Assembly: GCA_947458455.1 (NCBI GenBank)
Contig: CANGYJ010000006.1
Location: 62,001-126,000, forward strand
Direction of reading: 5' to 3'
DNA: 64,000 nucleotides
From: Verrucomicrobiaceae bacterium
Lineage (GTDB): Bacteria; Verrucomicrobiota; Verrucomicrobiia; Verrucomicrobiales; Verrucomicrobiaceae
Shown: piece after piece, positions 1 through 8,431 of the stretch
Position numbering within the stretch: position 1 is the first letter of the stretch
Layout of the letters: each line of letters begins with the position of its first letter
Made by a program: the position numbers and the translations under genes
The notes under the pieces: generated by a model
What the model saw: only the letters and a program-made list of their open reading frames with translations
The model's database searches: none
Told to the model about the DNA's origin: nothing

Positions 1-134
1 TCAAGACCAGCACGACGGCGAAGATCCTCGTGCCCGCGCTGACGCCCGGCACGCTCTACGCCTTCCGCGCCCGTGCCGTGGGCAGCGCCGGTCCCGGTGC
101 CTGGAGCGATGAAGCCAGCGGCCGTGCGCCGTAA
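1..134 (+). CDS. C-terminal end of a fibronectin type III protein (partial)
   Basis: The frame is open from the left edge and ends at TAA 132-134, giving about 43 residues. The visible part has the pattern of the last strands of a fibronectin type III domain: a Leu-x-Pro-Gly-Thr-x-Tyr turn, an alternating Phe-Arg-Ala-Arg-Ala-Val strand and a closing Gly-Pro-Gly-x-Trp-Ser segment. FN3 domains usually occur in exported or surface proteins, so an extracellular role is inferred. The collagen-like gene downstream on the same strand could belong with it, but more than 340 bp of repeats separate them. Everything upstream lies outside the window. Confidence 0.6.
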   Translation, partial: KTSTTAKILVPALTPGTLYAFRARAVGSAGPGAWSDEASGRAP

Positions 135-196
135 GCCTCGCGAAGCACTCCTCCTACTCGTCCTCCTACTCGTCCTCGGTTCGGACCTCAAGGAGA

Positions 197-287
197 GGCA
201 CTTGCCAAGTGCCGGGTGGGGAGAACCTCCGCCCGGACTTGGCAAGTCCGGCTCCTTGGGGAGACACGGCGGGAATGCAATCCCGCC
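197..287. repeat. Cluster of three perfect intergenic hairpins
   Basis: Three short perfect palindromes lie in a row: 197-213 (7-bp arms, GGCACTT/AAGTGCC), 233-251 (CCGGACTT/AAGTCCGG) and 268-287 (GGCGGGA/TCCCGCC). None has a T tract, so they are not typical terminators. The third is nearly the same as the hairpin at 53513-53532. They look like members of a dispersed intergenic palindrome family. The rest of the 135-476 gap holds two copies of a GAAGCCGCGAAGCGAAC motif (from about 310 and 360) and the heptamer array; I see no gene in it. Confidence 0.7.
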
Positions 288-373
288 CTCCTTCCGGACC
301 GCCTGCTGCGAAGCCGCGAAGCGAACGCGGGACTACAGAACCCCAAGCACGGGCTACTGCGAAGCCGCGAAGC

Positions 374-469
374 GAACCCCGAACGACGAACGACGAACTA
401 AGAACTACGAACGACGAACCCCGAACCCCGAACGACGAACGACGAACTAAGAACTACGAACCAAGAACC
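374..469. repeat. GAAC-type heptamer tandem array
   Basis: Thirteen consecutive 7-bp units and a partial one, each starting GAAC with a variable last three bases (CCC, GAC, TAA, TAC, CAA). A higher-order repeat is visible: the order CCC-GAC-GAC-TAA-TAC occurs twice. The array ends 7 bp before the ATG of the collagen-like gene, where it could affect translation initiation. Its period matches the arrays at 7435-7543 and 31397-31427. Confidence 0.85.
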
Positions 470-476
470 GACGTCT

Positions 477-1103
477 ATGTTCGACCCTACTTACCCACCG
501 ACGAATGCCTTGATCGAATCCGCGCCGCTGCGGGCGCAGTTCAACAGCCTGAAGGCGCTCATCGACGCCATGGCCTCGGTGAATGCGGCCGTGGTGGATG
601 ACGTGACGACCCTGCCGCCGGGTGATCCGGCGGCGGTATCTCTCAACGTGGTCGCCAACACGCTGCACTTCACCTTTGGCATCCCGCAGGGAAATGACGG
701 CCAGCAGGGATCGCAAGGTCTGCCGGGAAATGACGGCCAGCAGGGACCGCAAGGCCCGCAGGGCAGTGATGGTACTCCGGGGCCGCCCTTCGCCCAGGCC
801 GTGGTGGATGGCGTGAACACCCTGCCGCCCGGCTCCAACGCCACGGTGAGCGTGAACTTCGATGGCTCGAACGTGCGCTTCACCTTCAGCATCCCCAGCG
901 GCTTTGACGGAGCCGCCGGCCAGCCCGGCGAGGTGAGCCTGGCCGATCTCAACGCCGCCCTGCTCACCAACCTGGGCCAGTGCAGCAACAACAGCAACGG
1001 CGTGGGCAATCTGTCCATGAACGCAGACCCCAACTACGATCAAAACCAGATGCAGGCTGTGATGCAAAAGCTCGATGAGCTGATCAATGCACTGAGACGG
1101 TGA
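477..1103 (+). CDS. Collagen-like (Gly-X-Y) repeat protein
   Basis: A 208-residue protein with no evident signal peptide. Residues 72-104 are eleven uninterrupted Gly-X-Y triplets rich in Gln, Asp and Pro, and a shorter run follows at 142-151. Each run is preceded by a copy of the same roughly 30-residue beta module (AVVDxVxTLPPG...VxFTFxIPxG at about 38-72 and 108-142), so the protein is an internal duplication. The short Asn/Gln-rich C-terminus ends in a probable helix. Such beta-module plus collagen architecture is known in bacterial collagen-like proteins and phage tail fibres, where triplets trimerise into a rod. A structural or adhesive surface role is inferred; a prophage origin is possible, but no other phage gene is visible. 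Confidence 0.8.
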   Translation: MFDPTYPPTNALIESAPLRAQFNSLKALIDAMASVNAAVVDDVTTLPPGDPAAVSLNVVANTLHFTFGIPQGNDGQQGSQGLPGNDGQQGPQGPQGSDGTPGPPFAQAVVDGVNTLPPGSNATVSVNFDGSNVRFTFSIPSGFDGAAGQPGEVSLADLNAALLTNLGQCSNNSNGVGNLSMNADPNYDQNQMQAVMQKLDELINALRR

Positions 1104-1162
1104 TGGCCATATTCTTCACCGGCCTGCGCCACTTCCTGCACTAATCGGAGGCCGCGCAGCCC

Positions 1163-2452
1163 TCACGGCCAAAGCACCAAAATTCCCACGCCGCCGAGCA
1201 AAGCGATGCCAAGGCCGATGAGCACGGGTTTCACAAAGGACCGCGCCCCAAGCAGCGCGGCGAGACCCATTTTGAAGGCGATGTTCGAGAGGCCGCTGAC
1301 CAAGATCATGCGCCAGGCGGTGGCGGTTTCGAGGTGACCGGCGCTGACAAGTCGCGAGGTGGAGAGCGTGATGGCATCCATGTCCGTGAGGCCGGAGATA
1401 GCTGCGGCGGCGTAGAGGCCTGATTCGCCAAAATGCTCACGGGCGGTGGCGACGACGAGCAGGACGACGGCATACAGCAGGCCGAAAAGCACGGCACTTT
1501 TCAACTCGGAAGGAGGCTGCTCGTCGGAGTGGGACTGGCTTTGCTTCTCTGACAGCCGATGCATAATGGCGGCCACGAGTCCAAACCATGTCATCATGGC
1601 AAAGAGGGGCGGCAAAAGCTCTTGGATATGGCCTGGAGCGGTGGCCATGACCTCGATGATGACTCGCAGAAACACCACGGCGGAGGCGATCACGGCAACG
1701 GCGGCCAAACAGATGCCGCAGGCCCCTTGATCCCGACTGCGGCGGGCGAGGCTGGCGGTGGTGGCCGTGCTGGAGACGAGGCCGCCGAAGAATCCGGCCA
1801 GGGCCGTGCCTTTGCCCGGTCCGAGAAATTTGCCAGTGAGGTAGGCGGCGAGGCTGATGCCGACGATGAGCACGACCATGAGCCAGATGGAAAAGGGATT
1901 CAGTACGCCGAGGTAGCCCATCTCGCGATTCGGCAAGGCCGGGAGGATGACGAGCCCGGCCAGCACGAGCCGAGCGATCTCCCGCAGGTCTTCCTCACCG
2001 ATTTTGCGCACCATACCGTGAAGAGACTTCTTGCTTTGCAGCAGCACCATGACACTCCCGGCGATCATGACGGCCTCCAGCCGGTGATCGAACACGGTGA
2101 GAACACCCGTGGCAAACATGACGAGCATGGCCATCTCGGTGGTGAGGCCGGAGTCCGGCTCCTTCGTCTTCCATTCGGCCACATGGGCGATGACGATGAG
2201 GGCGCCAATGGCGATCAATCCGCTTCCGAGTGCCCAGCCCCCATAGGCGATGCCGAGCACGCCGCTGAGCGCTCCGAACAGGCTCAGTAGCGCAAAGGTG
2301 CGGATGCCCGCCATGCGCTTCTGGGCCCACTCGCGTTGCAGGCCGACGAGCAATCCAAGCCCGAGGGCGATGCCCAAGGATTGCAGCAGCTCAGCGGTGG
2401 GTGGGATCGTGGCTGGAAGGGTCATGAGATGGAAAACGAACTCTAAGGGCAA
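1163..2452 (-). CDS. MgtC/SapB and DUF4010 family membrane protein
   Basis: A 429-residue, very hydrophobic protein with roughly a dozen predicted membrane segments. The N-terminal third has the MgtC/SapB signature (LGLGLLVGLQRE followed by GIRTFAL near residues 31-55). The C-terminal two thirds match the DUF4010 half, with a conserved FFGGLVSSTATTASLA segment near 225 and an ISGLTDMDAITLS segment near 350. MgtC-like proteins are linked to Mg2+ limitation and membrane homeostasis, but the function of this long form is not established. An internal ATG at residue 11 (about 2422) is an equally plausible start. It is transcribed away from tolQ. Confidence 0.85.
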   Translation of the reverse strand: MPLEFVFHLMTLPATIPPTAELLQSLGIALGLGLLVGLQREWAQKRMAGIRTFALLSLFGALSGVLGIAYGGWALGSGLIAIGALIVIAHVAEWKTKEPDSGLTTEMAMLVMFATGVLTVFDHRLEAVMIAGSVMVLLQSKKSLHGMVRKIGEEDLREIARLVLAGLVILPALPNREMGYLGVLNPFSIWLMVVLIVGISLAAYLTGKFLGPGKGTALAGFFGGLVSSTATTASLARRSRDQGACGICLAAVAVIASAVVFLRVIIEVMATAPGHIQELLPPLFAMMTWFGLVAAIMHRLSEKQSQSHSDEQPPSELKSAVLFGLLYAVVLLVVATAREHFGESGLYAAAAISGLTDMDAITLSTSRLVSAGHLETATAWRMILVSGLSNIAFKMGLAALLGARSFVKPVLIGLGIALLGGVGILVLWP

Positions 2453-2671
2453 GCTGTGGCGTAAATTTCCCGCCGGGATGGTTGACGCCAGTCCTTTAAC
2501 CTCGTTTAACTATACCCTACGTCACCGGTTTTGTGATTGCTTGAAGTCGGAGTGATGGAGTCTTGGAGAAATGGATGGCTGTGTTTCCAAGGCTCCACCA
2601 CTCCACCACTCCAGCAACTGAGCTTCACATTTCGTGATGACCCGAAGGATACCTTGATCCATACCGAACGC

Positions 2672-3505
2672 ATGCCTCCGAACGATTTTCTCTCTCCGGG
2701 CCTCCAATTGGGCCTCGAACACACCACGCTGACGGGCTGGGTGATCTGCATCATCCTCGTGCTGCTCTCGGTGTTTAGTTGGGCGGTGATGCTCGGAAAG
2801 CATTTCCTCATCTCGCGTGCTCAAAAGGCCAATCTGAGCTTCCTGCGTGCCTTCCGCGAGAGCAGACATCCGCTGGCCTTGTTTCAAAAGAACGAGCACC
2901 AAGAGCGTTCCCCCTTCGATTTGATCTATCATGAGGCGGCTCGTGAGATGGCCTTTTACCTCACCGGTGACGAAGAGCCGGGAGATGGCTTTGGCACGCG
3001 GCTGCAAGGCGCAGGCCGTGTGACGCCTTCCCAAATGAACGCGGTGCAGACGGTCATGGAGCGTTGTGTGGCCCAGGCGGCGCTTCGCCTGGAGGGGCGC
3101 ATGGGTGTAGTGGCCACCGCTTTGACCACCGCTCCCTTCCTCGGCCTGCTCGGCACGATCTGGGGCATCATGGATGCCTTCAGCGGTCTGCTGAATGCCA
3201 CCGGGGATCAAGGCCTTGCCTCGCTCGCTCCGGGCGTTTCTTCCGCCCTTGTGACCACCATCGCCGGCCTGCTCGTGGCGGTGCCGAGCATCATTGGCTA
3301 CAATTACCTCGTGAACCGCATCCGTGGCATGATCGTGCGCCTCGACAATTTCGCCGCCGAACTCAGCTCCGCGCTGGACCGGGCCTTTGTGGATCATCGC
3401 TTCCAGGCTGAGGCGCTGCCGAGCATCAGCACCTTTGCCGCACCGAGCATGCCTTCCTTTGGTGGTGCGGTGACCAGTGGCATGCCCGGTCCGGGCTTTC
3501 ACTAA
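2672..3505 (+). CDS. tolQ: TolQ/ExbB/MotA-type proton channel subunit
   Basis: The 277-residue product begins at the ATG giving MPPNDFLS; the frame is open further upstream, but that extension is low-complexity and unlike the family. It has an N-terminal membrane helix (about residues 22-42) and, after a cytoplasmic loop, two helices in a segment with the family motif APFLGLLGTIWGIMDAF and a later SSALVTTIAGLLVAVPS. TolQ forms the pentameric motor that couples the proton gradient to the Tol system at the inner membrane. It is followed by tolR, a TonB/TolA-like gene, tolB and pal, which supports TolQ over ExbB or MotA. Confidence 0.9.
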   Translation: MPPNDFLSPGLQLGLEHTTLTGWVICIILVLLSVFSWAVMLGKHFLISRAQKANLSFLRAFRESRHPLALFQKNEHQERSPFDLIYHEAAREMAFYLTGDEEPGDGFGTRLQGAGRVTPSQMNAVQTVMERCVAQAALRLEGRMGVVATALTTAPFLGLLGTIWGIMDAFSGLLNATGDQGLASLAPGVSSALVTTIAGLLVAVPSIIGYNYLVNRIRGMIVRLDNFAAELSSALDRAFVDHRFQAEALPSISTFAAPSMPSFGGAVTSGMPGPGFH

Positions 3506-3518
3506 CCCTTTCCACGGC

Positions 3519-3935
3519 ATGAAACGCATCTCGAATCAGCGCCAGCTACGACTCCTCACGGAGATCAACATCACCCCGATGCTCGATCTCGTGCTGATCC
3601 TGCTGTTTGTGGCCCTGCTAGCCGCGCCGCTGGTGAAACGGGATAAGGTCCTCACTCCTCCCACGCCTGCTGCGCAGCTCGGCGAGTCCCCGCCGAAGTC
3701 CTCCGTGCGCCTTTATGTTCACAAGGATCAATCCGTCACGCTTGATGGAGCCATGCTGGCTCGGGCGGACCTACCCTCCGCCCTCAAACAACTCGTCTCG
3801 CAGCGTCCAGGAGCAGGTGTGGAGGTGCGCATGCATCGTGATTTGAACGTGCAGCAGCTCGTCGAGGTCATGGATCTGCTCGAAGATGCAGGCATTCGCA
3901 AAACGGCCGTGGCCACTCACGCTGACGAGCCTTGA
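3519..3935 (+). CDS. tolR: TolR/ExbD family protein
   Basis: A 138-residue protein starting at ATG 3519, 13 bp after the tolQ stop. It has the ExbD/TolR N-terminus: a short basic cytoplasmic tail, then INITPMLDLVLILLFVALL, in which the Asp of the single membrane helix is the proton-carrying residue of the family. A periplasmic domain follows, ending in a helix of the form VQQLVEVMDLLEDAGI. It sits inside the TolQ pentamer and carries the proton-driven movement to the periplasm. Short gaps to both neighbours indicate one operon. Confidence 0.9.
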   Translation: MKRISNQRQLRLLTEINITPMLDLVLILLFVALLAAPLVKRDKVLTPPTPAAQLGESPPKSSVRLYVHKDQSVTLDGAMLARADLPSALKQLVSQRPGAGVEVRMHRDLNVQQLVEVMDLLEDAGIRKTAVATHADEP

Positions 3936-3953
3936 TCCCCTGCCCTTTCACGC

Positions 3954-4823
3954 ATGAAACGCCCACGCCCCACCACCCTTGAGCCACTGGCCCCCGCCGT
4001 GCTCGTGGTGCTCGCGGCGCATGCGGTGCTGGTGCTCCTCGTGGTGTGGGGATGGCAGGAAATGCACCGTTCCAAATCCGCCGTGAACCTCGTGTGGATG
4101 AACCCCGCTGAGTTTCACAACCCCGTGGCTTCCGCGGCTCCGCCGAAGGCCGTGCTCATCCGCCCGCCACTGGCGGCGGTGAAGAAAACACCACCTCCTG
4201 CACCTCCCAAAGCGCCCGCCAAGCCGATCGAAGCCCCGGTGGCCAAAGCCACCCTCGTGGCCGCGCCTCCGCAGCAGGCCATGCCTGCTCCCGTGGAAGG
4301 CACGCCCTTGTTTGCCGGAGCTGCCACGCCAAAACCCGCCGCGAACCGCTCCATCACCCTGCGCCGCGCCACGCCGAAACCAAAACCCGCCATCTCCGCT
4401 GAGATCCAGGTCAATGTCCCACCCATCGCCGGAGCCACGCTGGCGGATATGGCACGCCTGAACCGCTTCCGCCCCGGCATGCCTTCCCTTCCGCCGCCAC
4501 CCGTCGAGCAGAAGAACGAACTCCCACCCGGCCTCAATATGGATGCGGTGGACAATGCCGTGAACGCCGCCTTTCTCGCCGCATGGACAGCGCCACCGCT
4601 CGATGCCGTCTTGGCGAACCAGCGTTCCGCTCAGCTCAATATCTCCGTGGGCAAGGACGGGCGTGTCTTTGGCTCTCAAATGATGCGCCCCTCGGGCTCG
4701 CATCCGCTGGATGATTCCATCCTGGCTGCCGTGGCGAAGGTGACGCGAATTGATGCCACTCTTCCCTCGCAATTCCCCAAGGAGAGCTACGATCTCGAAC
4801 TGACCTTCAACATCCTCCCATGA
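3954..4823 (+). CDS. TonB/TolA-like energy transducer
   Basis: A 289-residue protein with a short basic N-terminus, one membrane helix (about residues 14-36), a long Pro/Ala/Lys-rich middle (about 60-150) and a C-terminal TonB/TolA-like domain (about 205-289, with NISVGKDGRVFGSQMMRPSG and a DDSILAAV helix). This is the architecture of TolA or TonB: anchor, periplasm-spanning rigid rod and outer-membrane-contacting head. Its place between tolR and tolB makes it the TolA equivalent, although the head resembles TonB_C more than enterobacterial TolA. Its stop overlaps the tolB start by 4 bp (ATGA). Confidence 0.8.
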   Translation: MKRPRPTTLEPLAPAVLVVLAAHAVLVLLVVWGWQEMHRSKSAVNLVWMNPAEFHNPVASAAPPKAVLIRPPLAAVKKTPPPAPPKAPAKPIEAPVAKATLVAAPPQQAMPAPVEGTPLFAGAATPKPAANRSITLRRATPKPKPAISAEIQVNVPPIAGATLADMARLNRFRPGMPSLPPPPVEQKNELPPGLNMDAVDNAVNAAFLAAWTAPPLDAVLANQRSAQLNISVGKDGRVFGSQMMRPSGSHPLDDSILAAVAKVTRIDATLPSQFPKESYDLELTFNILP

Positions 4824-6058
4824 CCTGCCGTGTGCCGTTTTTTCTCCTCGCGAGCCTCGCCGTTGCTCTCGCGCCGGCCTCTCTGCATGCGGAGCCCGAG
4901 GTGAAAGGCTCTTGGTGGCAAAAGATCCCTCTCATCGGCCGCCTCATCGACCGCGAGGGCGAAGTGAAAAAGGCCTCGATGCCTCGTTTGAGGCTCGCCG
5001 AATTCACCGGCGGCACCGGAGCCAGTGCGAAGACGGGCCTTCAAGACGAACTGCTGGCCTCCCGTGAGTTCTTTGTGGCCACAGGCGAAGAAACGGCCGA
5101 CTTCACGCTCAACGGCTCCTCCATCGGCGGACGCGTGAACGGCCGCCTCCTCGATAAAAAAGGCAAGCAGCTCTTTGAGCGCAGTTACGCCGCTCCGGGC
5201 CTCGATGAGAACATCAAAGCCCTCGCCGATGATGTGATCTACACCATCACGGGTAAGCCCGGCCTGGCCACCAGCCGCATCGTTTTCGTGAGTGATAAAT
5301 CAGGCCGCAAGCAGGTCTATGTGTGCGATTCCGATGGCCGTGAGGTGCAGCAGATCACGCATGACCGCCATGCCGCCGTCTCGCCCACGATCTCGCCGGA
5401 TGCCTCCATGATCGCCTTTACCAGCTACCGCAGCGGCTTTCCCGATGTGCGGCTGATGGACATCCACTCCGGCTGGGAGCGTGAAGTAAGCGACACCCCT
5501 GGCAGCAGCGCCGGTCCCGCCTTTTCGCCCGATGGCAGCCGCCTCGCCATGGTGATGAGCTTCATCGGCAATCCCGAAATCTTCGTCAGCGATCTCAATT
5601 CCAACACCGCCGCCTGCATCAGTGATTCCGTCGGTGCTCCCGGCAGTCCCTCGTGGCATCCCGATGGCAAACGCATCGCCTTTTCCAATGACGATGGCGG
5701 CGGCTCCTCCATCTACATCGTCGAAGTGCCCGAAAAGGAAGGCCAGGCCACCCGGCTCTTCCGCTGGAGCACCGGCTGGGGAGACTCCACCGACCCTGAG
5801 TGGTCGCCCGATGGCAAGCAGCTCGCCTTCACCGCCCGCAGCAGCGGCCAGTGGATCATCGGCGTCAAATCCTACGCTGGAGGCGGCTCAAAGGTCATCC
5901 AGCGTGGCGGTGCCATGCATCCGAGCTGGAGCCCGAATGGCCGCTACCTTTGCTACACCCAACATGGCGAGCTGTTCATCCACGAGATCGCCACCGGTGG
6001 CCGCCGCTCCATCTTGAAGAACTTCGGCCGCATCACCGAGCCACGCTGGATGCGCTGA
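4820..6058 (+). CDS. tolB: Tol-Pal system beta-propeller protein TolB
   Basis: A 412-residue protein with an N-terminal signal peptide cleaved near Ala-Glu 24-25, an alpha/beta N-terminal domain and then a WD40-like six-bladed propeller (about residues 150-412). At least five blades show the TolB pattern SPDGxxIAF, for example SPDGSRLAMV, HPDGKRIAFS, SPDGKQLAFT and SPNGRYLCYT. TolB is periplasmic and links Pal to the inner-membrane Tol complex, helping the outer membrane invaginate at division. Length and domain order are normal. It overlaps the upstream gene by 4 bp, and pal follows immediately after its stop. Confidence 0.9.
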   Translation: MTCRVPFFLLASLAVALAPASLHAEPEVKGSWWQKIPLIGRLIDREGEVKKASMPRLRLAEFTGGTGASAKTGLQDELLASREFFVATGEETADFTLNGSSIGGRVNGRLLDKKGKQLFERSYAAPGLDENIKALADDVIYTITGKPGLATSRIVFVSDKSGRKQVYVCDSDGREVQQITHDRHAAVSPTISPDASMIAFTSYRSGFPDVRLMDIHSGWEREVSDTPGSSAGPAFSPDGSRLAMVMSFIGNPEIFVSDLNSNTAACISDSVGAPGSPSWHPDGKRIAFSNDDGGGSSIYIVEVPEKEGQATRLFRWSTGWGDSTDPEWSPDGKQLAFTARSSGQWIIGVKSYAGGGSKVIQRGGAMHPSWSPNGRYLCYTQHGELFIHEIATGGRRSILKNFGRITEPRWMR

Positions 6059-6541
6059 ATGGATTCCCCCACGATGAATCTCCCCTCCGCCAGCCTGCTC
6101 CTCGCCAGCCTCGCCCTCAGCGCCTGCTCGCTCGTGCCTTCGATATCCTTCACGAAGGGCAAGGACGCCTCCGTCGTCTATGCCCTGGGTTCTCGCGAAG
6201 GTTTTAGCTCCCCGCTGAACGGCTCCCTGCGCCTCGCCTGCCCGGCGTTTGAATTCAAAGGCAGCCAGATCGCCCTTTCCTCGGCTCACGAGAGTGAGCT
6301 GGTGAAGCTCGCCGAGGAATGGAAAAAGGACTCCAAAGCCCGCTACCTCATCGCTGGCTACACGCCACCGGATCTGCCGGAGGACCACGCTCGTGCTCTC
6401 AGCGAACGCCGCACCCTCGGCCTCCGCCAGCGCCTCATCGAACTCGGCGTCGAAGGCGCCAACATCCAGACTTTGGGCTTGGGGAATGATTTTTCGCAAA
6501 CCAGCCCCGCCAGCCATGTGGCGCTGGTTTACAAGCAGTGA
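6059..6541 (+). CDS. pal: Pal-like OmpA-family lipoprotein (divergent)
   Basis: A 160-residue lipoprotein with lipobox Leu-Ser-Ala-Cys ending at Cys23. It begins directly after the tolB TGA, though the ATG at 6074 (residue 6) may be the real start. The C-terminal half has OmpA-like features: the ARALSERRTLGLRQRLIELG helix and a closing GLGND turn. The loop that normally carries the peptidoglycan-binding Gly-His-Thr-Asp motif reads AGYTPPDLPEDH, so the usual Asp is missing or displaced. Pal anchors the outer membrane to peptidoglycan. Context makes the role likely, but binding may be altered. It is the last gene of the Tol-Pal run. Confidence 0.75.
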   Translation: MDSPTMNLPSASLLLASLALSACSLVPSISFTKGKDASVVYALGSREGFSSPLNGSLRLACPAFEFKGSQIALSSAHESELVKLAEEWKKDSKARYLIAGYTPPDLPEDHARALSERRTLGLRQRLIELGVEGANIQTLGLGNDFSQTSPASHVALVYKQ

Positions 6542-6585
6542 GGCCACGCTAGAAAGGAGGCCGCAAACCTCCACCTGCCTCCGCT

Positions 6586-7434
6586 TTGACTCCTGAACCC
6601 ATTTCCAACCACGTCTCCATCTGGGGCGAAGGCCCCATCTGGCATGGCGACCGCCTCCTCTACGTCGATATCGAGGCGCACAAAATCCTCGCCTTCACGC
6701 CCACCACCGGTGAGCAGAAGGTCTGGAACATCGGCCAGCGTGTCGGCACCGTCGTGCCTCGTGCCAAGGGCGGACTCGTCTGGGCGGGCGATGACGGTTT
6801 CTTTTTCCTCGATGAAGCCACCGGCGTCTCCACCGCTATCGCCGATCCCGAGCCCGCCATGCCGGACAACCGCTTTAACGATGGCAAATGCGATCCCGCA
6901 GGCCGTTTTTGGGCTGGCACCATCTGCCTCAAAAAACGCCCCGAAGCCTCGCTTTACTGCCTCCATACCGATTTGAAGGTCGAGAAGAAGTTCAGCCCCG
7001 TCACCAACTCCAACGGCATCATCTGGAGCCGCGATGGCAGCACGATGTTTTACATCGACACCCCCTCGAAGAAGATCCGCGTCTTCGATTTCGATGTCAG
7101 CACCAGCGCCATCAGCGGTGAACGCGTGCTTTGGGATACCAGCGCCGATGCCTCCGTGCCCGATGGCATGACGATCGACAGCGAGGACCGCCTCTGGATC
7201 GCCTTTTGCCATGGGGCGAAGGTCGTCTGCTTCGATCCCGCCTCAAAGAAGGTCGAGCACCAGATTGATTTCCCCTGCATCGAGACCACCGCCTGCGCCT
7301 TCGGTGGTCCTGACTTGAAGGATCTCTACATCACCACCGGCCTCAAGCCCGGCCTTGAAGAACCTCTCGCCGGCCGCCTCTTCGTCTGCCGCCCCGGTGC
7401 CACCGGCGTCCCATCACAAACCTTCCTCGGCTAA
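6586..7434 (+). CDS. SMP-30/gluconolactonase family protein
   Basis: A 282-residue protein starting at TTG 6586; no ATG fits the conserved N-terminus. It is a six-bladed SMP-30 propeller with the family's metal-site segments: WGEGPIW (Glu ligand, about residues 11-17), NRFNDGKCDPAGRFWAGT (about 93-110), SNGIIWS (about 140) and VPDGMTID (about 191, Asp ligand). Members hydrolyse sugar lactones such as gluconolactone or arabinonolactone, but the substrate cannot be told from sequence. Its TAA leads directly into the heptamer array. It probably does not belong to the Tol-Pal operon functionally. Confidence 0.85.
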   Translation: MTPEPISNHVSIWGEGPIWHGDRLLYVDIEAHKILAFTPTTGEQKVWNIGQRVGTVVPRAKGGLVWAGDDGFFFLDEATGVSTAIADPEPAMPDNRFNDGKCDPAGRFWAGTICLKKRPEASLYCLHTDLKVEKKFSPVTNSNGIIWSRDGSTMFYIDTPSKKIRVFDFDVSTSAISGERVLWDTSADASVPDGMTIDSEDRLWIAFCHGAKVVCFDPASKKVEHQIDFPCIETTACAFGGPDLKDLYITTGLKPGLEEPLAGRLFVCRPGATGVPSQTFLG

Positions 7435-7543
<109 letters not shown>

Positions 7544-7547
7544 TGAA

Positions 7548-8279
7548 ATGACCTCTCTCCTCATCACCGGCTGCAAAGGCCGCATGGGCCAAGCCCTCCT
7601 CCGCGCCGCTGAATCCCAAAGCGTACACGTCGCCTCCGCCATCGACCTCGGCGATGATTTCCCCTACGCTCTCGCCAAGGCGGACACCGTGATCGACTTC
7701 ACCTCGCATCACTTTGCCGATGAACTCCTCCGCGAGTGCCTCCAGCAAAACAAACGCCTCGTCATCGGCACCACCGGCCACACGAACGAACAACTCGCCG
7801 CCATCCGCGAGGCCTCCAAGACCATCCCCATCGTCTTCGCCTCCAATTACAGCGTCGGCGTGAACACCCTCTTCTGGCTCACCCGCAAGGCCTGCGAGCT
7901 TCTCGGCCCCGATTTCGACCTCGAAGTCGTCGAGATGCATCACCGCATGAAAAAGGACTCTCCCAGCGGCACCGCCCGCACCTTGGTGGAAATCCTCGCC
8001 GATGTCCGCGGCCTCGAATACGACCAAGATTGCCGCCAAGGCCGCTTCGGCGATGTCGGAGCACGCACACCGAAGGAAATCGGCGTCCACGCCATCCGCG
8101 GAGGCGATGTCGTCGGCGATCACACGGTCATTTTTGCCAATACCGGCGAACGCGTCGAACTCACCCACAAGGCCAGCTCCCGCGATACCTTCGCCAATGG
8201 AGCCGTCCGCGCCGCTGTCTGGCTCGCCGGACAAAAGCCCGGCCTGTATTCGATGCAGGACGTGCTCGGGCTGAAGTAG
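7548..8279 (+). CDS. dapB: 4-hydroxy-tetrahydrodipicolinate reductase
   Basis: A 243-residue protein catalysing the NAD(P)H-dependent second step of the lysine/diaminopimelate branch. The N-terminal Rossmann motif is ITGCKGRMGQ (residues 6-15). The central VIGTTGH and FASNYSVGVN segments and the catalytic EMHHRMKKDSPSGTA segment (about 129-143, His and Lys proton donors) are intact, followed by IGVHAIRGGDVVGDHTV. Length is normal for the family. The ATG follows the heptamer array by 4 bp, so no clear Shine-Dalgarno site is present. No other lysine gene is nearby. Confidence 0.95.
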   Translation: MTSLLITGCKGRMGQALLRAAESQSVHVASAIDLGDDFPYALAKADTVIDFTSHHFADELLRECLQQNKRLVIGTTGHTNEQLAAIREASKTIPIVFASNYSVGVNTLFWLTRKACELLGPDFDLEVVEMHHRMKKDSPSGTARTLVEILADVRGLEYDQDCRQGRFGDVGARTPKEIGVHAIRGGDVVGDHTVIFANTGERVELTHKASSRDTFANGAVRAAVWLAGQKPGLYSMQDVLGLK

Positions 8280-8431
8280 TCTAATAGACACCTGATAGGG
8301 TCTTTTCTGAACGAATCAGGCTGCTGGCATGCACTTTCCTTGCGGCGTTTTGTCGCATCTCATCATGTACCTTCGCATATTTGGTGACTGCCTTCTTGCG
8401 TAGAAAATAAAGCGAGTTACCTCAAAGGAAC

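Noticed and set aside
1103-1144. Thirteen-codon frame overlapping the stop of the collagen-like gene
   Set aside because: Too short, no ribosome-binding site and no recognisable motif; nothing supports expression.
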